Part shown: one piece after another, positions 46,901 through 56,277 of the stretch
How the letters are laid out: each line of letters opens with the position of its first letter
Numbering within the stretch: position 1 is the first letter of the stretch
NCBI GenBank assembly: GCA_954871525.1
Contig: OX940863.1
Span: 2,456,001-2,520,000, forward strand
Source: Parietaria judaica
Taxonomy: Eukaryota > Streptophyta > Magnoliopsida > Rosales > Urticaceae
Length of the DNA stretch: 64,000 nucleotides
Direction: 5' to 3'
The notes under the pieces: model-generated
What the model was told of the DNA's origin: nothing
Database searches by the model: none
Seen by the model: only the letters and a program-made list of their open reading frames with translations
Position numbers and translations under genes: made by a program

Positions 46901-48673
46901 TGCAGGGGAGATTGTCGGATGGAAGGGTGATCGCAGTGAAGCAAATGTCTTCTAGATCGAAGCAAGGAAATCGTGAATTCATTACCGAGATCGGTATGAT
47001 ATCCGGCCTGCAACACCCGAGTCTGGTGAAGCTCTACGGCTGTTGCATTGAAGGGAATCAGTTGCTGCTGGTTTATGAGTACATGGAAAACAATTCCCTT
47101 GGCAATGCACTTTTCGGTACATATATAAAAAAAATTATATAAAAAAAAAAAAACGAAGCCACGCTGCGACTTTGCCTCTTTTGAATCATCGTCATCAATG
47201 ACTGAATCCATTTCACTCCGCCGTTCACGATGATCCTGCAGGAAAAAGCCGCCTGAAATTGGAGTGGCCGAAGAGGTTCAACATATGCGTTAATATAGCC
47301 AAAGGCATTTATTTCCTCCACGAGGAATCAGCTCTAAAGATTCTTCACCGAGACATCAAGGCCACAAATGTGTTGCTTGACAAGGATCTCAGTGCTAAGA
47401 TATCGGATTTCGGGCTCGCCAAGCTTCACGAAGCAGACGAGAGTCACATTACCACTCGGGTTGCAGGAACGATGTGAGTCGTCCTTTTATATATATGATT
47501 TATTCATCTCCGAGTTTATTTCTTATGACGTGCTTGTTGTCGCCGGTGAGTTATCAGAGGGTACATGGCTCCGGAATATGCTTTGTGGGGTTACCTGACA
47601 GAGAAAGCCGACGTCTATAGCTTCGGAGTGGTGGCATTGGAAACAGTCAGCGGGAAGAGCAACACAGAATTCTTGCCTCAAAACGACTTTGTTTGCCTTC
47701 TCGAATATGTAATACGAGAAACTTCATGTCAAAGTGGTATTTAGAGAGAAACATGAAAATGTAACGGGTTCTCGCTATTTGGTAAAATCACACCCAAGTT
47801 TAAATATTGATAAAATGGCATTATAAAAAAATTTGGACAAAATTAAAATACACTCATTCTCTTTGAATCCTTTCTTTCTTCCTCCTTTTCTCTTATCCTC
47901 TTCAACTCTTCTCCTTTTGATGGTATTTTTGAAGAAACTTAAAAATACAAAGTTAGATTTTTGTCTTAGCTTCAAATGAGAGTTGAGTTGTATAATTTGG
48001 ACAAACAATGAGTTGTATAGCCCAATTAATACGAAGATTGCACATTTTGTCCAAAATCAAATGTCCGAATCATTGTATTGTCCTATTTTCAACATCATAA
48101 TGTCCTAATTCGGACATTAATTTTTCGGAAAAAATAAAATAAAAAACACGGTTATCGTGCTTTGATTGTTCTGGTGTTTGTTCCCAGGCTTTCGCTTTGC
48201 AACGGAAAGCGGCATTGCTGGAGATAGTGGACCCCGATTTGGGGAGCAATTTCAACAAGGAAGAGGCAGAGAGAGTGATCAAAGTGGCTCTCTTGTGCAC
48301 CAACGCCTCGGCGGTGCTGAGGCCAACAATGATGGAAGCTATTGAAATGCTCGAAGGACGCACGCCGGTTCATGAAGTGGACTCCAATCCCGGCATTTAT
48401 GGCGAAGATTTTCGAAACGACATCAGATTCAAAACCCTCAGAGCGTACTATCAACAGAACCAGAGCAAAAACGCCGAAAGCGGAGGTTCAAAATCTAATT
48501 TGGACACGAGATCAGGTGAACCTTCGACGAGCAATGTGGCTAGTCGTGACCTCTATGAGATTGATAAGATTTCCGAGCGTAATATCTATCAGAATAGTGG
48601 CGGATCCGCTGCGCAAACCAGCGACATGTCCTCTCTGATGTCTCGTCGTAGTCATTCTTCCACTTCGCTTTGA
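22960..48673 (+). CDS. LRR-malectin receptor-like kinase, copy B (intact)
   Basis: Predicted plasma-membrane receptor kinase, LRR-VIII-2 type (At1g53430/RFK1-like). Exons: 22960-23062, 23407-23545, 25527-25598, 25767-25838, 25971-26042, 26429-26500, 26613-26684, 26787-26858, 26970-27044, 27454-27528, 37716-37790, 38058-38120, 39188-39259, 39995-40048, 40467-40508, 40618-40661, 43805-44181, 44596-44803, 46159-46281, 46392-46510, 46906-47116, 47242-47473, 47558-47708, 48188-48673. They total 3081 nt, an open frame of 1026 residues plus TGA, close to the usual family length. Order: signal peptide (about 1-26, MASLKAYS start), Cys-rich cap, LRRs mostly one per 72- or 75-nt phase-2 exon, malectin domain (about 392-586), TM (about 596-617), kinase with GEGGFG (about 658), AVK Lys (about 679), HRD Asp (about 775) and DFG (about 793). 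The span is inflated by intronic transposons, one of 10.1 kb. Ligand unknown. Confidence 0.9.
24420..25300 (+). pseudogene. Degraded Copia gag remnant in copy B intron 2
   Basis: From 24429 the sequence reads [14 protein letters not shown], a typical start of Copia gag. Further on, [13 protein letters not shown] and a degraded [26 protein letters not shown] segment match the UBN2 gag domain. Frames change and stops interrupt it, and no pol follows. A 54-bp in-frame tandem duplication at about 24775-24882 repeats the segment [16 protein letters not shown]. Flanking LTRs were not identified. It lies inside an intron and should be spliced out. Confidence 0.65.
27543..28340 (+). repeat. 5' LTR of the SIRE-like element
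   Basis: 798 bp, beginning TGAAAAACTGTC and ending GTGACGTTTCA. By eye every line matches the 3' LTR, with no substitution or gap seen, which indicates a very recent insertion. Confidence 0.93.
28343..28354 (+). other. Primer binding site (tRNA-Met)
   Basis: TGGTATCAGAGC lies two bases after the 5' LTR and is the standard complement to the 3' end of initiator tRNA-Met used by plant Copia elements to prime minus-strand DNA. Confidence 0.9.
28423..33583 (+). CDS. Copia gag-pol polyprotein, interrupted by one frameshift
   Basis: The first frame (28423-32091) holds gag (motif [13 protein letters not shown]), a CCHC knuckle ([14 protein letters not shown], about residue 319), a coiled-coil stretch, a second Cys/His cluster ([14 protein letters not shown]), aspartic protease (FDSGASKHM, about residue 672), the GAG-pre-integrase HHCC zinc region and the integrase core with its D, D, E residues ([25 protein letters not shown]). 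RT and RNase H ([21 protein letters not shown]) continue in the next frame to the TGA at 33581-33583. The break is at a run of seven A at 32064-32070, where one extra base moves the frame. Either a recent mutation or a homopolymer sequencing error; the rest of both frames is open. As read, it would not make RT. Confidence 0.9.
33964..33980 (+). promoter_or_regulatory. TATA-like sequence before the third ORF
   Basis: CTCTATATATCCC lies about 70 nt upstream of the ATG at 34043 and is followed by a pyrimidine-rich leader, as at a plant promoter. Separate transcription of the third ORF is inferred. Confidence 0.35.
34043..36509 (+). CDS. Third ORF of the SIRE-like element (env-like/plant transposon protein)
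   Basis: After pol comes a coding region of unknown function. The part 34638-36509 is a long open frame whose centre ([17 protein letters not shown] to [23 protein letters not shown]) resembles the putative plant transposon protein domain found in SIRE-type elements, sometimes called env-like. The N-terminal part (34043-34297, [11 protein letters not shown] start) would join it in frame across a GT-AG intron at 34298-34637, giving about 708 residues. It is basic and Pro/Ser-rich near the start and ends in a helical, probably coiled-coil stretch. I see no clear signal peptide or TM, so a viral envelope role is not supported. The splice model is inferred. Confidence 0.65.
36525..36582 (+). repeat. 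Three AGGGGGAG tracts after the third ORF
   Basis: Three copies of AGGGGGAG occur within 60 nt directly after the stop codon. They resemble the true polypurine tract beside the 3' LTR and may be spare plus-strand priming sites, or simply repeats. Confidence 0.6.
36826..36837 (+). other. Polypurine tract
   Basis: AAAGGGGGAG lies immediately upstream of the 3' LTR start (TGAAAAAC at 36838), the expected position and sequence for Copia plus-strand priming. Confidence 0.88.
36838..37635 (+). repeat. 3' LTR of the SIRE-like element
   Basis: 798 bp, same start and end as the 5' LTR and apparently identical to it, followed by the target duplication TACAT. Confidence 0.93.
38678..38932. mobile_element. 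MITE with 8-bp target duplication
   Basis: The 255-bp element has inverted ends (GGGAAATTCATAAAACAACC and a near-complement ending TTATGAAGTTTCCG). It is flanked by TTCTCGAA on both sides (38670-38677 and 38933-38940). It lies in copy B intron 12. The termini resemble the larger element at 53412-56000. Confidence 0.75.
40155..40385. mobile_element. MITE-like element with internal 58-bp duplication
   Basis: The start, acctctataaattaatattg followed by ttgggacc, is the end pattern of a widespread plant MITE. Internally a 58-bp unit (tcgaggtaaaatttagtcct...) occurs twice, at 40225 and 40283. It lies in copy B intron 14. The right border is approximate. Confidence 0.5.
40677..43625. mobile_element. 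TIR element in copy B intron 16, interrupted by a solo LTR
   Basis: The left arm (from GGGAAAAGGGGG, with ttgttgcaattaagtctct) and the right arm (complement, gagacttaattgcaacaaac...) are imperfect inverted repeats of about 100 bp. No clear target duplication was found, so the borders are approximate. The interior at 41280-43348 is a separate, later insertion. Confidence 0.5.
41280..43348 (+). mobile_element. Solo LTR, 2069 bp
   Basis: Begins TGTAAAACCC and ends GGGGCGTTACA. The target duplication GCCAT is present on both sides (41275-41279 and 43349-43353). Length and ends fit a Ty3 chromovirus-type LTR (Tekay-like), which is inference. Internally it has three copies of ccgcttcgggcggatga (about 42448-42538) and a run of ggatat repeats. 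No internal coding region remains. Confidence 0.8.
43805..44803 (+). other. Malectin-domain exons 17-18 of copy B
   Basis: Exon 17 (43805-44181) starts at the [13 protein letters not shown] motif and exon 18 (44596-44803) carries [12 protein letters not shown] and ends in ISVFP. The phases (1 entering, 0 between, 1 leaving) equal those of copy A. The domain is full length and open. Confidence 0.88.
44804..46158 (+). other. Copy B intron 18, nothing recognised
   Basis: AT-rich intron of 1.36 kb between the malectin and TM exons. Patches at about 45560-45700 are less AT-rich but carry no domain that I recognise. Confidence 0.4.
46159..48673 (+). other. TM and kinase exons 19-24 of copy B
   Basis: Exon 19 encodes the TM helix ([18 protein letters not shown]) followed by WKRYSRQR. 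Exons 20-24 give a complete RD kinase with glycine loop, catalytic [19 protein letters not shown] and MAPEYA. The C-terminal tail is Ser-rich and ends SSTSL. All conserved catalytic residues that I can check are present. Confidence 0.9.
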
Positions 48674-49273
48674 AATTCATTTTAATTACGGTGAAGTGTA
48701 GTAATGTCCTTGATTTGAAAGAGAAAAAAAACCTCAATCTTGTGTAGTAGTAATGACTAAATATTAAAACTTGTCATTATGTATCAAATTGTTACATGAA
48801 CTTTGTATTATTATTATTTATGTATCAATTTGTCTTCTAAAGTTATTAGTTTGCCTTTGCTCCTTAATTATTATATTTTTTTTCAAATCTCATCATGAAA
48901 TATTAAAATGAAAATATTCTCTCTTCGTTAAGTTTTTAACAATTTTCCGTTATAATTTATAGAAAACCCATCATTTTCAATAATATGACAAATATGATAT
49001 AATCTCCCAGGGAGTTTGCAAGATTTGGTTAGCATATTTGTTTTGGCGGCTAAAGTACTCTATCATAATTTCTTTACGGGTCAAAGTGTCCCTCCGTTAG
49101 AGTGACTAACGGAAGTTACTGTTGGACAAGTGGCAGCATATTAGGTCGTCACATGTCACACATTTTTTTTTTATAAATAAATTTTAAATTTCAATCCATG
49201 AGTCCAGCCACTCTCTCTCTCCCAACAATTAAGAACCATTTTTCCTATAAAAAAAAAAAAGAAAGAGAAATGA
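48674..49273. other. 3' flank of copy B
   Basis: AT-rich sequence that should contain the 3' UTR. No clear poly(A) signal can be assigned and no gene is seen. Confidence 0.3.
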
Positions 49274-51184
49274 CTCTTAATAGCCAAATTGAAACGTTTA
49301 ATTAGCCAAATAGCCAACCTTTCTTTTTTCTTTGCAAAATAGCCAAATTGATGAGGTGGCTATTTAATAACAGATTTATACCTATAATAACCTTTTAATT
49401 AACCTAATATTATTATTTTCTTAATTAATTAAAAAGGAAATTGATTAATCGTGCCTAATTACAGCTAATCACTATTTATTTTTTAAAAAATAAAATTTTC
49501 AAAAATAAAAATGGAAAATTACAGTTTATACGATTTGTTTTCAAAAATTATTTTATGGAAAATCAACGATACAACATATTAACGTGTATTAACAAAGTTA
49601 ATTTTTCTTAAAAAAACAAGAACATTTACTTGTTTTACAGAAAAACTATATTAACGTGTATTAACTAAGTTAATTTGTTTATAAATAAAAAATCGTGATT
49701 AAAATTTTTAACAAAAATTATATGCATGGTTGAATTTATACGCGAGTTTTGATTTTCAAAAATTAAAATTTTAAAAATTAAAATGGAACCAATAAAAATG
49801 AATAATCACGTATCAATTTGATAACTAATTACCTATTATTATGCATATTATTCAAATTCATTTTTAATTATTTAATTAATTAAAAAATCAAATAATATAC
49901 ACATGAGATCGTGTTCATCATGTTGGCTGACTATTTTTATATAAATATGGATAGTATTTTCTCATTAATTAAATAATCAAATATTAGAACGTGTTATTCA
50001 AATAATAATTTTCTTTTTTAATTAATAACCAAATAATAATTCCAGCTGTTTATGAAAACGTGAATTAACAACATTCCCGGAAATAAGTGCGTGAGTGTAG
50101 TGCAATTTACTGGGTTCCTTAGCAGGCTTTTAATACAATCTAACATCTAACAAAAACCGTGAATTAACCACATTAATACACGTTAATATCTAACAAAAAT
50201 GTGTATTAACCACATTAATACAACCTAATAACTAACAAAAACGCGAATTAACCACATTAATACAATCTAATATGTAAAAAAGACGTGAACCAACCAAGTT
50301 ATTACAATCTAAAATCTGCATATCAACCAACCATTTAACAGTTATATAAGAGGTTCATATTGAAAGAAAAAATAACATCGATTTTTATAGTGACGATGAA
50401 CATCATGTGATGAAAAACTCGTACAACCCAAATATCGATTTTATAACAACCACAATTGGAACATTATTCGATCCCGATGCTGTGAACTCGAATTAGCCGC
50501 CGTTTCCACTACCGTCACTGCTATTTCAATTGTCAGTTCCACAGCCGTTTGCTTCTTCGCACTTGATCTCGTCCTCCTCATTATATCTAACATAAAAGTG
50601 AATTAACCATATTAATACAACCTAATATCTAACATTAAAACAATATTAGAAACGTGTATTAACCACTTTAATACAACCTAATATCTAACAAAAAATGTGA
50701 ATTAACCACATTAATACAATCTAATATATAACAAAAAACATGAATTAACCACATTAATACAATCTAATATCTAACAAAAACCGTAAATTAACCACATTAA
50801 TACAAAATCCAAATATATATAGATGAGAGTATAATTTTTATTATCCAATATCTAACAAATATATATCAACCACGCGTATAATTTTTGTTAAAATTTTTAA
50901 TCATGATTTTTTATTTTTTAAAAAATTAACTTAGTTAATACACGTTAATATAGTTTTTCTGTAAACAAGTAAATGTTCTTATTTTTAGGAAAAATTAACT
51001 TTGTTAATACACGTTAATATGTTGTATCGTTGATTTTCATAAAATAATTTTTGAAAACAAAACGTATAAACTGTAATTTTCCATTTTCCATTTTGATTTT
51101 TGAAAATTTTAATTTTTTAAAAATAAATAGTGATTAGCTGTAATTAGGCACGATTAATTAATTTCCTTTTTAATTAATTACGAA

Positions 51185-51215
<31 letters not shown>

Positions 51216-51353
51216 GGTTAATTAAAAGGGTATTATAGATAAAATCTGTTATTAAATAGCCACCTCATCAATTTGGTTATTTTGCACACACAAAAAAAGG
51301 AAAGGTTGACTATTTGGCTAATTAAACGTTTCAATTTAGCTATTTAGCTAGAG
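49274..51353. mobile_element. Long-TIR non-autonomous element, about 2.1 kb
   Basis: The first and last 480 bp are inverted copies: aattgaaacgtttaattagc near the left end and its complement near the right end, including matching attaacgtgtattaac blocks. The interior holds an array of gaattaaccacattaatac units. No transposase and no clean target duplication were found. Long arms of this kind are seen in Mutator-like elements. Confidence 0.6.
50127..50800. repeat. Tandem and interspersed units of about 40 bp
   Basis: The unit gaattaaccacattaatac + aatctaatatctaacaaaaa recurs about eight times in two groups (about 50127-50300 and 50585-50800), with about 280 bp of other sequence between them. 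Confidence 0.75.
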
Positions 51354-51642
51354 AACCCAAAAAAAAAATCAGTGCCATCAAGGAAATAGCAAAGTAAAAA
51401 GCAACTTAGATTACAAAAAAATTATTCCCAATATAAAGAAACTTTCTCTCAAAAGAAAAAAAAAAGTCTCATTCACACATCTCTCCCGTGTTTAAAAGAC
51501 GAATGAAACCAGTTCTCTCACGTGTTTAATTAAAAATTATTTATAACAATAAAAAATAAAAAATGTGTGTGACACGTGTGGCGCCGTAGACAAGCTGCCA
51601 CATGTCCGCTAGTAATATTAAGTAGATATATATATATATATA

Positions 51643-52100
51643 GGGTTAATGACGGTAAAAATACCCAAAGTTTGGTCAAAGAACCCCTCGTGTACCCAAA
51701 GTTTAAAAGTGGTGGCAAAAGTACCCAAAGTCGCATTTGGGGAGTTGACCACTCCATTCTTGTAACGCAGTTAACTTACCCGTTAACTCTGGCCACTTGG
51801 ACAAACACGGGTTGCTGACATGACAATTTTTTGTCACGTGGACGAGCCCAATTAGGGGTTTAATTCGTTGTTTTGTCATAAACGAGGCTAATGTGGACTC
51901 ATTCACGTGGCAAAAAATTGTTATGTCAGCAACCCACGTTTGTCCACGTGGCCAGAGTTAACATGTAGTTAATTGTGTTACGAGAATGGAGTGGTCAACG
52001 CCCCAAATGTGACTTTGGGTACTTTTGCCACCACTTTTAGACTTTGGGTACACGAGGGGTTCTTTGACCAAATTTTGGGCATTTTTGCCGTCATTAACCC
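51643..52100. mobile_element. Foldback element, 458 bp
   Basis: Starts GGGTTAATGACGG and ends CCGTCATTAACCC. The arms of about 200 bp are inverted copies that include ccaaagtttggtcaaagaac. It lies between TA microsatellites, so a target duplication cannot be judged. Open stretches inside are palindrome by-products. Confidence 0.75.
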
Positions 52101-52262
52101 ATATATATATATATAACAAATTGATAATTATGTAGTAACTGTTGATGTGAACTGTCATAGAGTAATTATAACTTTGATATATTGGAAATGTCTAGGAAAT
52201 GCCAATGGATCTCAATACTTCGTGATTAACCTACTTAGTAACGTGATGATTTGAAGAATAAC

Positions 52263-52268
<6 letters not shown>

Positions 52269-52302
<34 letters not shown>
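52269..52302. repeat. (TA)n microsatellite
   Basis: About 33 nt of TA dinucleotides next to the left border of the minus-strand LTR-like sequence. Confidence 0.85.
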
Positions 52303-52303
<1 letters not shown>

Positions 52304-52304
<1 letters not shown>

Positions 52305-53213
52305 GTGTTTCGAGAATAGAGTGGAATATATTGATGATTGGAAGTGTTTACAAGAGGAAATCTAGCAAGTAATCGTAGTAGAATCAGCTTGATATTCGAT
52401 GTCCTCTCCCTCCTTCTCCTATTTTATAGACCTTTCTTCCTTCTCCATTATGTGCAACAGCTTGTAGATTTGACCTTGCAGATATCTTGGTCGATCGCCA
52501 CGTGTTACGTTCCTCCTTGCACGAGTTTGATTGTCTCATGTTGAGCTGGTCAGATCAACGGCTATCTCCAAAGTATCTCGGATTGCATGGTCTTTCGAAA
52601 GCAGTCTTGTGTTTACGTGTGAAGTCCTGGACTTTAGGCTTGGGTGGGCCTTCTTCAATAATGGGCCCCTTTCTTGGTGATGATTCATTGCCAAATCAGA
52701 ACGTCATCTTCATGTCTACACCATGCCACGTGGTCAACGTGGTTGATGTTGTTTCGCCTCAAAAAGAATATTGTCGTTTTTTTTTTTTTTGTAAACAGAG
52801 TCATTTCATTAAAGGGGAGCTAAGTCCCGGTTAGTACAATTGATAAGCCACGGAGGGCAATTGGTCATCGACAGATCCAAGATCGAGCCCGAAAGGCGAT
52901 TCTTGGCGATGCAATTAGCCGACTCATTACAATTTCTTGGGATCCAACGACAAATTCCGGACAACACACCGACGTTAATGAGGTTCCCTATACTACCTAT
53001 AATCGGCCCTTGAAAGCTTTGCCTTTCTCTTCCTCCGACGAGTTTCACCGCCCGGAGACAATCGGATTCCACTTCCGATATAACCCATCCCCGGCCTTGA
53101 GCGAAGAGTAACCCATGGTGTATGGCTTTACATTCCGCCGTCAACGCCGAGTCGAAATATTGTCGTTTATTCACTCCTTTGGTTCACGAAATCAATGTCG
53201 CTTTCCATCAACA
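52304..53213 (-). mobile_element. LTR-like sequence, minus orientation, split by a LINE
   Basis: On the minus strand it starts TGTTGATGGAAAGCG, has a TATA-like TCTATAAAATAGG and ends CGAAACACA. It is TG...CA bounded, but I found no matching 5-bp duplication. A LINE 3' end is inserted at 52780-53155, so the LTR-like part is older than the LINE. Confidence 0.5.
52780..53155 (-). mobile_element. 5'-truncated LINE (RNase H end) with poly(A)
   Basis: The minus strand encodes an RNase H-like domain of non-LTR elements (LTAECKAIHHGLLFAQ; ISEVESDC; NESANCIAK), ends at a stop near 52809 and is followed by a poly(A) tail. The 13-bp target duplication AATATTGTCGTTT flanks it (52767-52779 and 53156-53168). 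This is the standard footprint of target-primed reverse transcription. Confidence 0.82.
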
Positions 53214-53411
53214 GTAATGACTAAGACTAAGAGAGTAAAACTAAGCTGGAAGCTGGTATTTGTTTGTATTTTATAATTAAGTTCTTTTGTTTCAATTTGT
53301 AAGAGGCAATGTTAGTCAATAAATATCTATTTTATTTAAAGCATTAAAACCATTATTGCGCCGAAGGCTATGATTTTAAATATTTAATTACGTAGCTTAA
53401 GCATTTCCAAT

Positions 53412-56000
53412 GGGAAACTTTATAAAACATCCATAAAAACATCATAAATTATTTTATTACACCTCAAAATATCATAATTGTAAAAACATCCTTTTCAAAT
53501 TTCATGGTACAAAAATACCCTTAACTCAACCCAACAATATCTTAACCAGAGTTACTCAAGCATCTCATTTTTCTCTCCCACCCTCTCTCTCCTCTACCTT
53601 CTGTCCCATGTTTTCCCCCTTCAATATCTCATTCCTTTCTCTTTTTTCTTCTTCTCAATATTATAACACGTATTGAAAAAGAGATGGCAGTGGAATTGGG
53701 TTGATTCCTACACATTTCCATTCTCAGGGTATGATTCTCACTTCTTTTTTTCTTCTCAAGATGATCACATTTTTCTTCTTCTTAGAGTTAAGATTGTGAG
53801 GTAAATAATGATTTATTAACTAAATACATTTATTTTTTAGCTTTAACAAGTTGTAAGGTTCATTTCTATGGTTTCTTAGGTAGGATTTTTGGAAAAAAAC
53901 GAAGAAAGAAAGTCGAGTTTTTTTCTTTTCTTTTTCGGATGAACAGTAAAAATGCTTGCAAAGAAGGAGTCCAAAATATTAGACAACGTATGTCTTGAAT
54001 ATTGGACAACTTGTGTCTTGAATTTTTGGTCAAATATATCTTGAATATTGGACAAAAATTGTCTTGAAATTTGGACACCAAGTGTCTCGAATATTGGACT
54101 ATATTTTTCGGGAAATTTGGACATTTAATAAACATAATTTTTCCTTTTTTTGTGTGTGCAAATCTTTATTTGATTGACCAGTTTATCACTTCGTACAATC
54201 ATCACCATCACACTGTATGATTGTTTTCAATTTTATCAACGTTTGTATGTATTAGTTATTAGTGTTTTATAACATTTTTTATTTGTTTGTGACTTCGTAG
54301 ACCCATCAAAAATGACAGGCGAAGGGTCTTCGTTCACCACATGAAATCCTTCATCCAACTTATGATTTAGACGATGACAATATTCCACCACCGTCTCCAA
54401 ACGGTGCACCGCCTCCACCGTGGCCAACGCCTCCACTGTCTCCACTGCCACCCCCGTATCGTCTTGAAATGAAGACATATCTCGTCCGGAAATGCATTAA
54501 GTTTAGAACATTCATCGTTCTGAAAAGTGGACATATGTCATCCTAAGAAAAGGATTTGTATCGTCCTGAAATGAAGACATATCTCGTCCGGAAATACATT
54601 AAATTTAGGACATTAATCGTCCTTAAAAGTGGACATATGTAGTTACGAAATATGGATATTTATTGTCCTGAAATAAAGACTTATTTCTATCTAAAATAAT
54701 GCATGTAAAAGAAAATGAACTATTGCACACAAAATAAAGTGAACTATTCTACGAGTAAAATAATGCATGTTTTTGGGTAAGTGGACATACAAAATAGATA
54801 GGAAATATTGCACATCACCTACCAAGTCCACAAAATGGTGCATTATCCTTACAAGCAGTAAATATCATAGGCACATCACTACCAAGTCCACAAAATTATG
54901 CATTATCCTTACAAACAGTAAACATCATAAACATAAATCCATAAGCATACATATCATAGACATGTTGCTTCCTAAACATCATAATCAAAACATGGATCCA
55001 TATCTATTCTTTGTCGGGCCCATAATAAACATCATAAGCATATTGATTCCTAAACACTCTCATGTGATCATTGTTGATGACATTCAGTTTCTCACCACGC
55101 AGACGGTGCTCATAGTACTTCAAACTTCAAAGCATAGATGCCACAATCTCCGCTAAGAATATAAAACAAGAAAACCATTATCATGAAATTTCTATTAAGT
55201 GAAACCAAAATAATAAATCGACTACATGTGAGTAGTCTTTGGCAATTGAGTTCCATCGAGACGCTTCCACGCAAAAGACTGGAAAACTATGTTTATTAAA
55301 TGTCCAAATTTCCCAAAAAAATATAGTCCAATATTCGAGACATTTGGTGTCCAAATTTTAAGACAATTTGTGTCCAATATTCAAGATACATTTGACAAAA
55401 AATTCAAGACACAAGTTGTCCAATATTCAAGACATAAGTTGTCTAATATTTTGGACTCCTTCTTCGCAAGCATTTTTACTGTTCATCCGAGAAAGAAAAA
55501 AAAAACCTTGACTTTCTTCTTCTTTTTTTTTTTCCCAAAAATACGACTTAGAAAACCATAGAAATGAACCTAACAACTTGTTAAAGCTAAAAAATAAATG
55601 TATTTAGATAATAAATCATTATTTACTCACAATCTTAACCCTAAGAAAAAAAAATATGTGATTATCTTGAGAAGAAAAAAAGAAGTGAGAATGGAACTGT
55701 GTGTGAATCAACCCAACTCTACTGCCATCTCTTTTTCAATACGTGTTATAATCTTGAGAAAAAGAAAAAAGAGAAAGGAATGAGATATTGAAGGGGAAAA
55801 ATATGGGACAAAAGGTAGAGGAGAGAGAGGGTGGGAGAGAGAAATGATATGTTTGAGTAACTCTGGTTAAGAGATTGTTGGGTTAAGTTAAGGGTATTTT
55901 TGTACAATGAAATTTGAAAATGATGTTTTTACAATTATGATGTTTTGAGGTGTAATAAAATAATTTATGGTGTTTTGAGAGATGTTTTATGAAGTTTCCC
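53412..56000. mobile_element. Long-TIR element, 2.6 kb
   Basis: Starts GGGAAACTTTATAAAAC and ends TTTTATGAAGTTTCCC. The arms, about 730 bp each (53412-54140 and 55282-56000), are inverted copies, and the same short open frame appears on opposite strands in the two arms. The 8-bp duplication TTTCCAAT flanks it (53404-53411 and 56001-56008). The interior has repeated tcctgaaatgaagacatatc units (54460-54680) and a duplicated stretch at about 54816-54930. No transposase is recognisable. Confidence 0.8.
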
Positions 56001-56277
56001 TTTCCAATTCCATAACATACTAGATATTGATCTTTAAAAAGGCTAATTAACAAAAAAAAACTACCCAAAACTCCACGGGTGAGAATAATAGCTTAACGAC
56101 CACATAAAACCACACAAACAATAGATAATATCCCAACACAAAAAGATCACAGGCTAAAAAATACCAGAGTTAACTTGAAAACAAACACCAAACGCAGGAA
56201 AACATAAGTCAGTAATTCGAAGTTCAAGCCTTAGCCAAGTAAAGCGCCAAACCGTAATTCAAGCTAAGCCATCTCAA

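Noticed and set aside
50127..50800. Regular repeats considered as a CRISPR-like array.
   Set aside because: This is plant nuclear DNA. The units are contiguous, imperfect and lack unique spacers, and they sit inside a TIR element.
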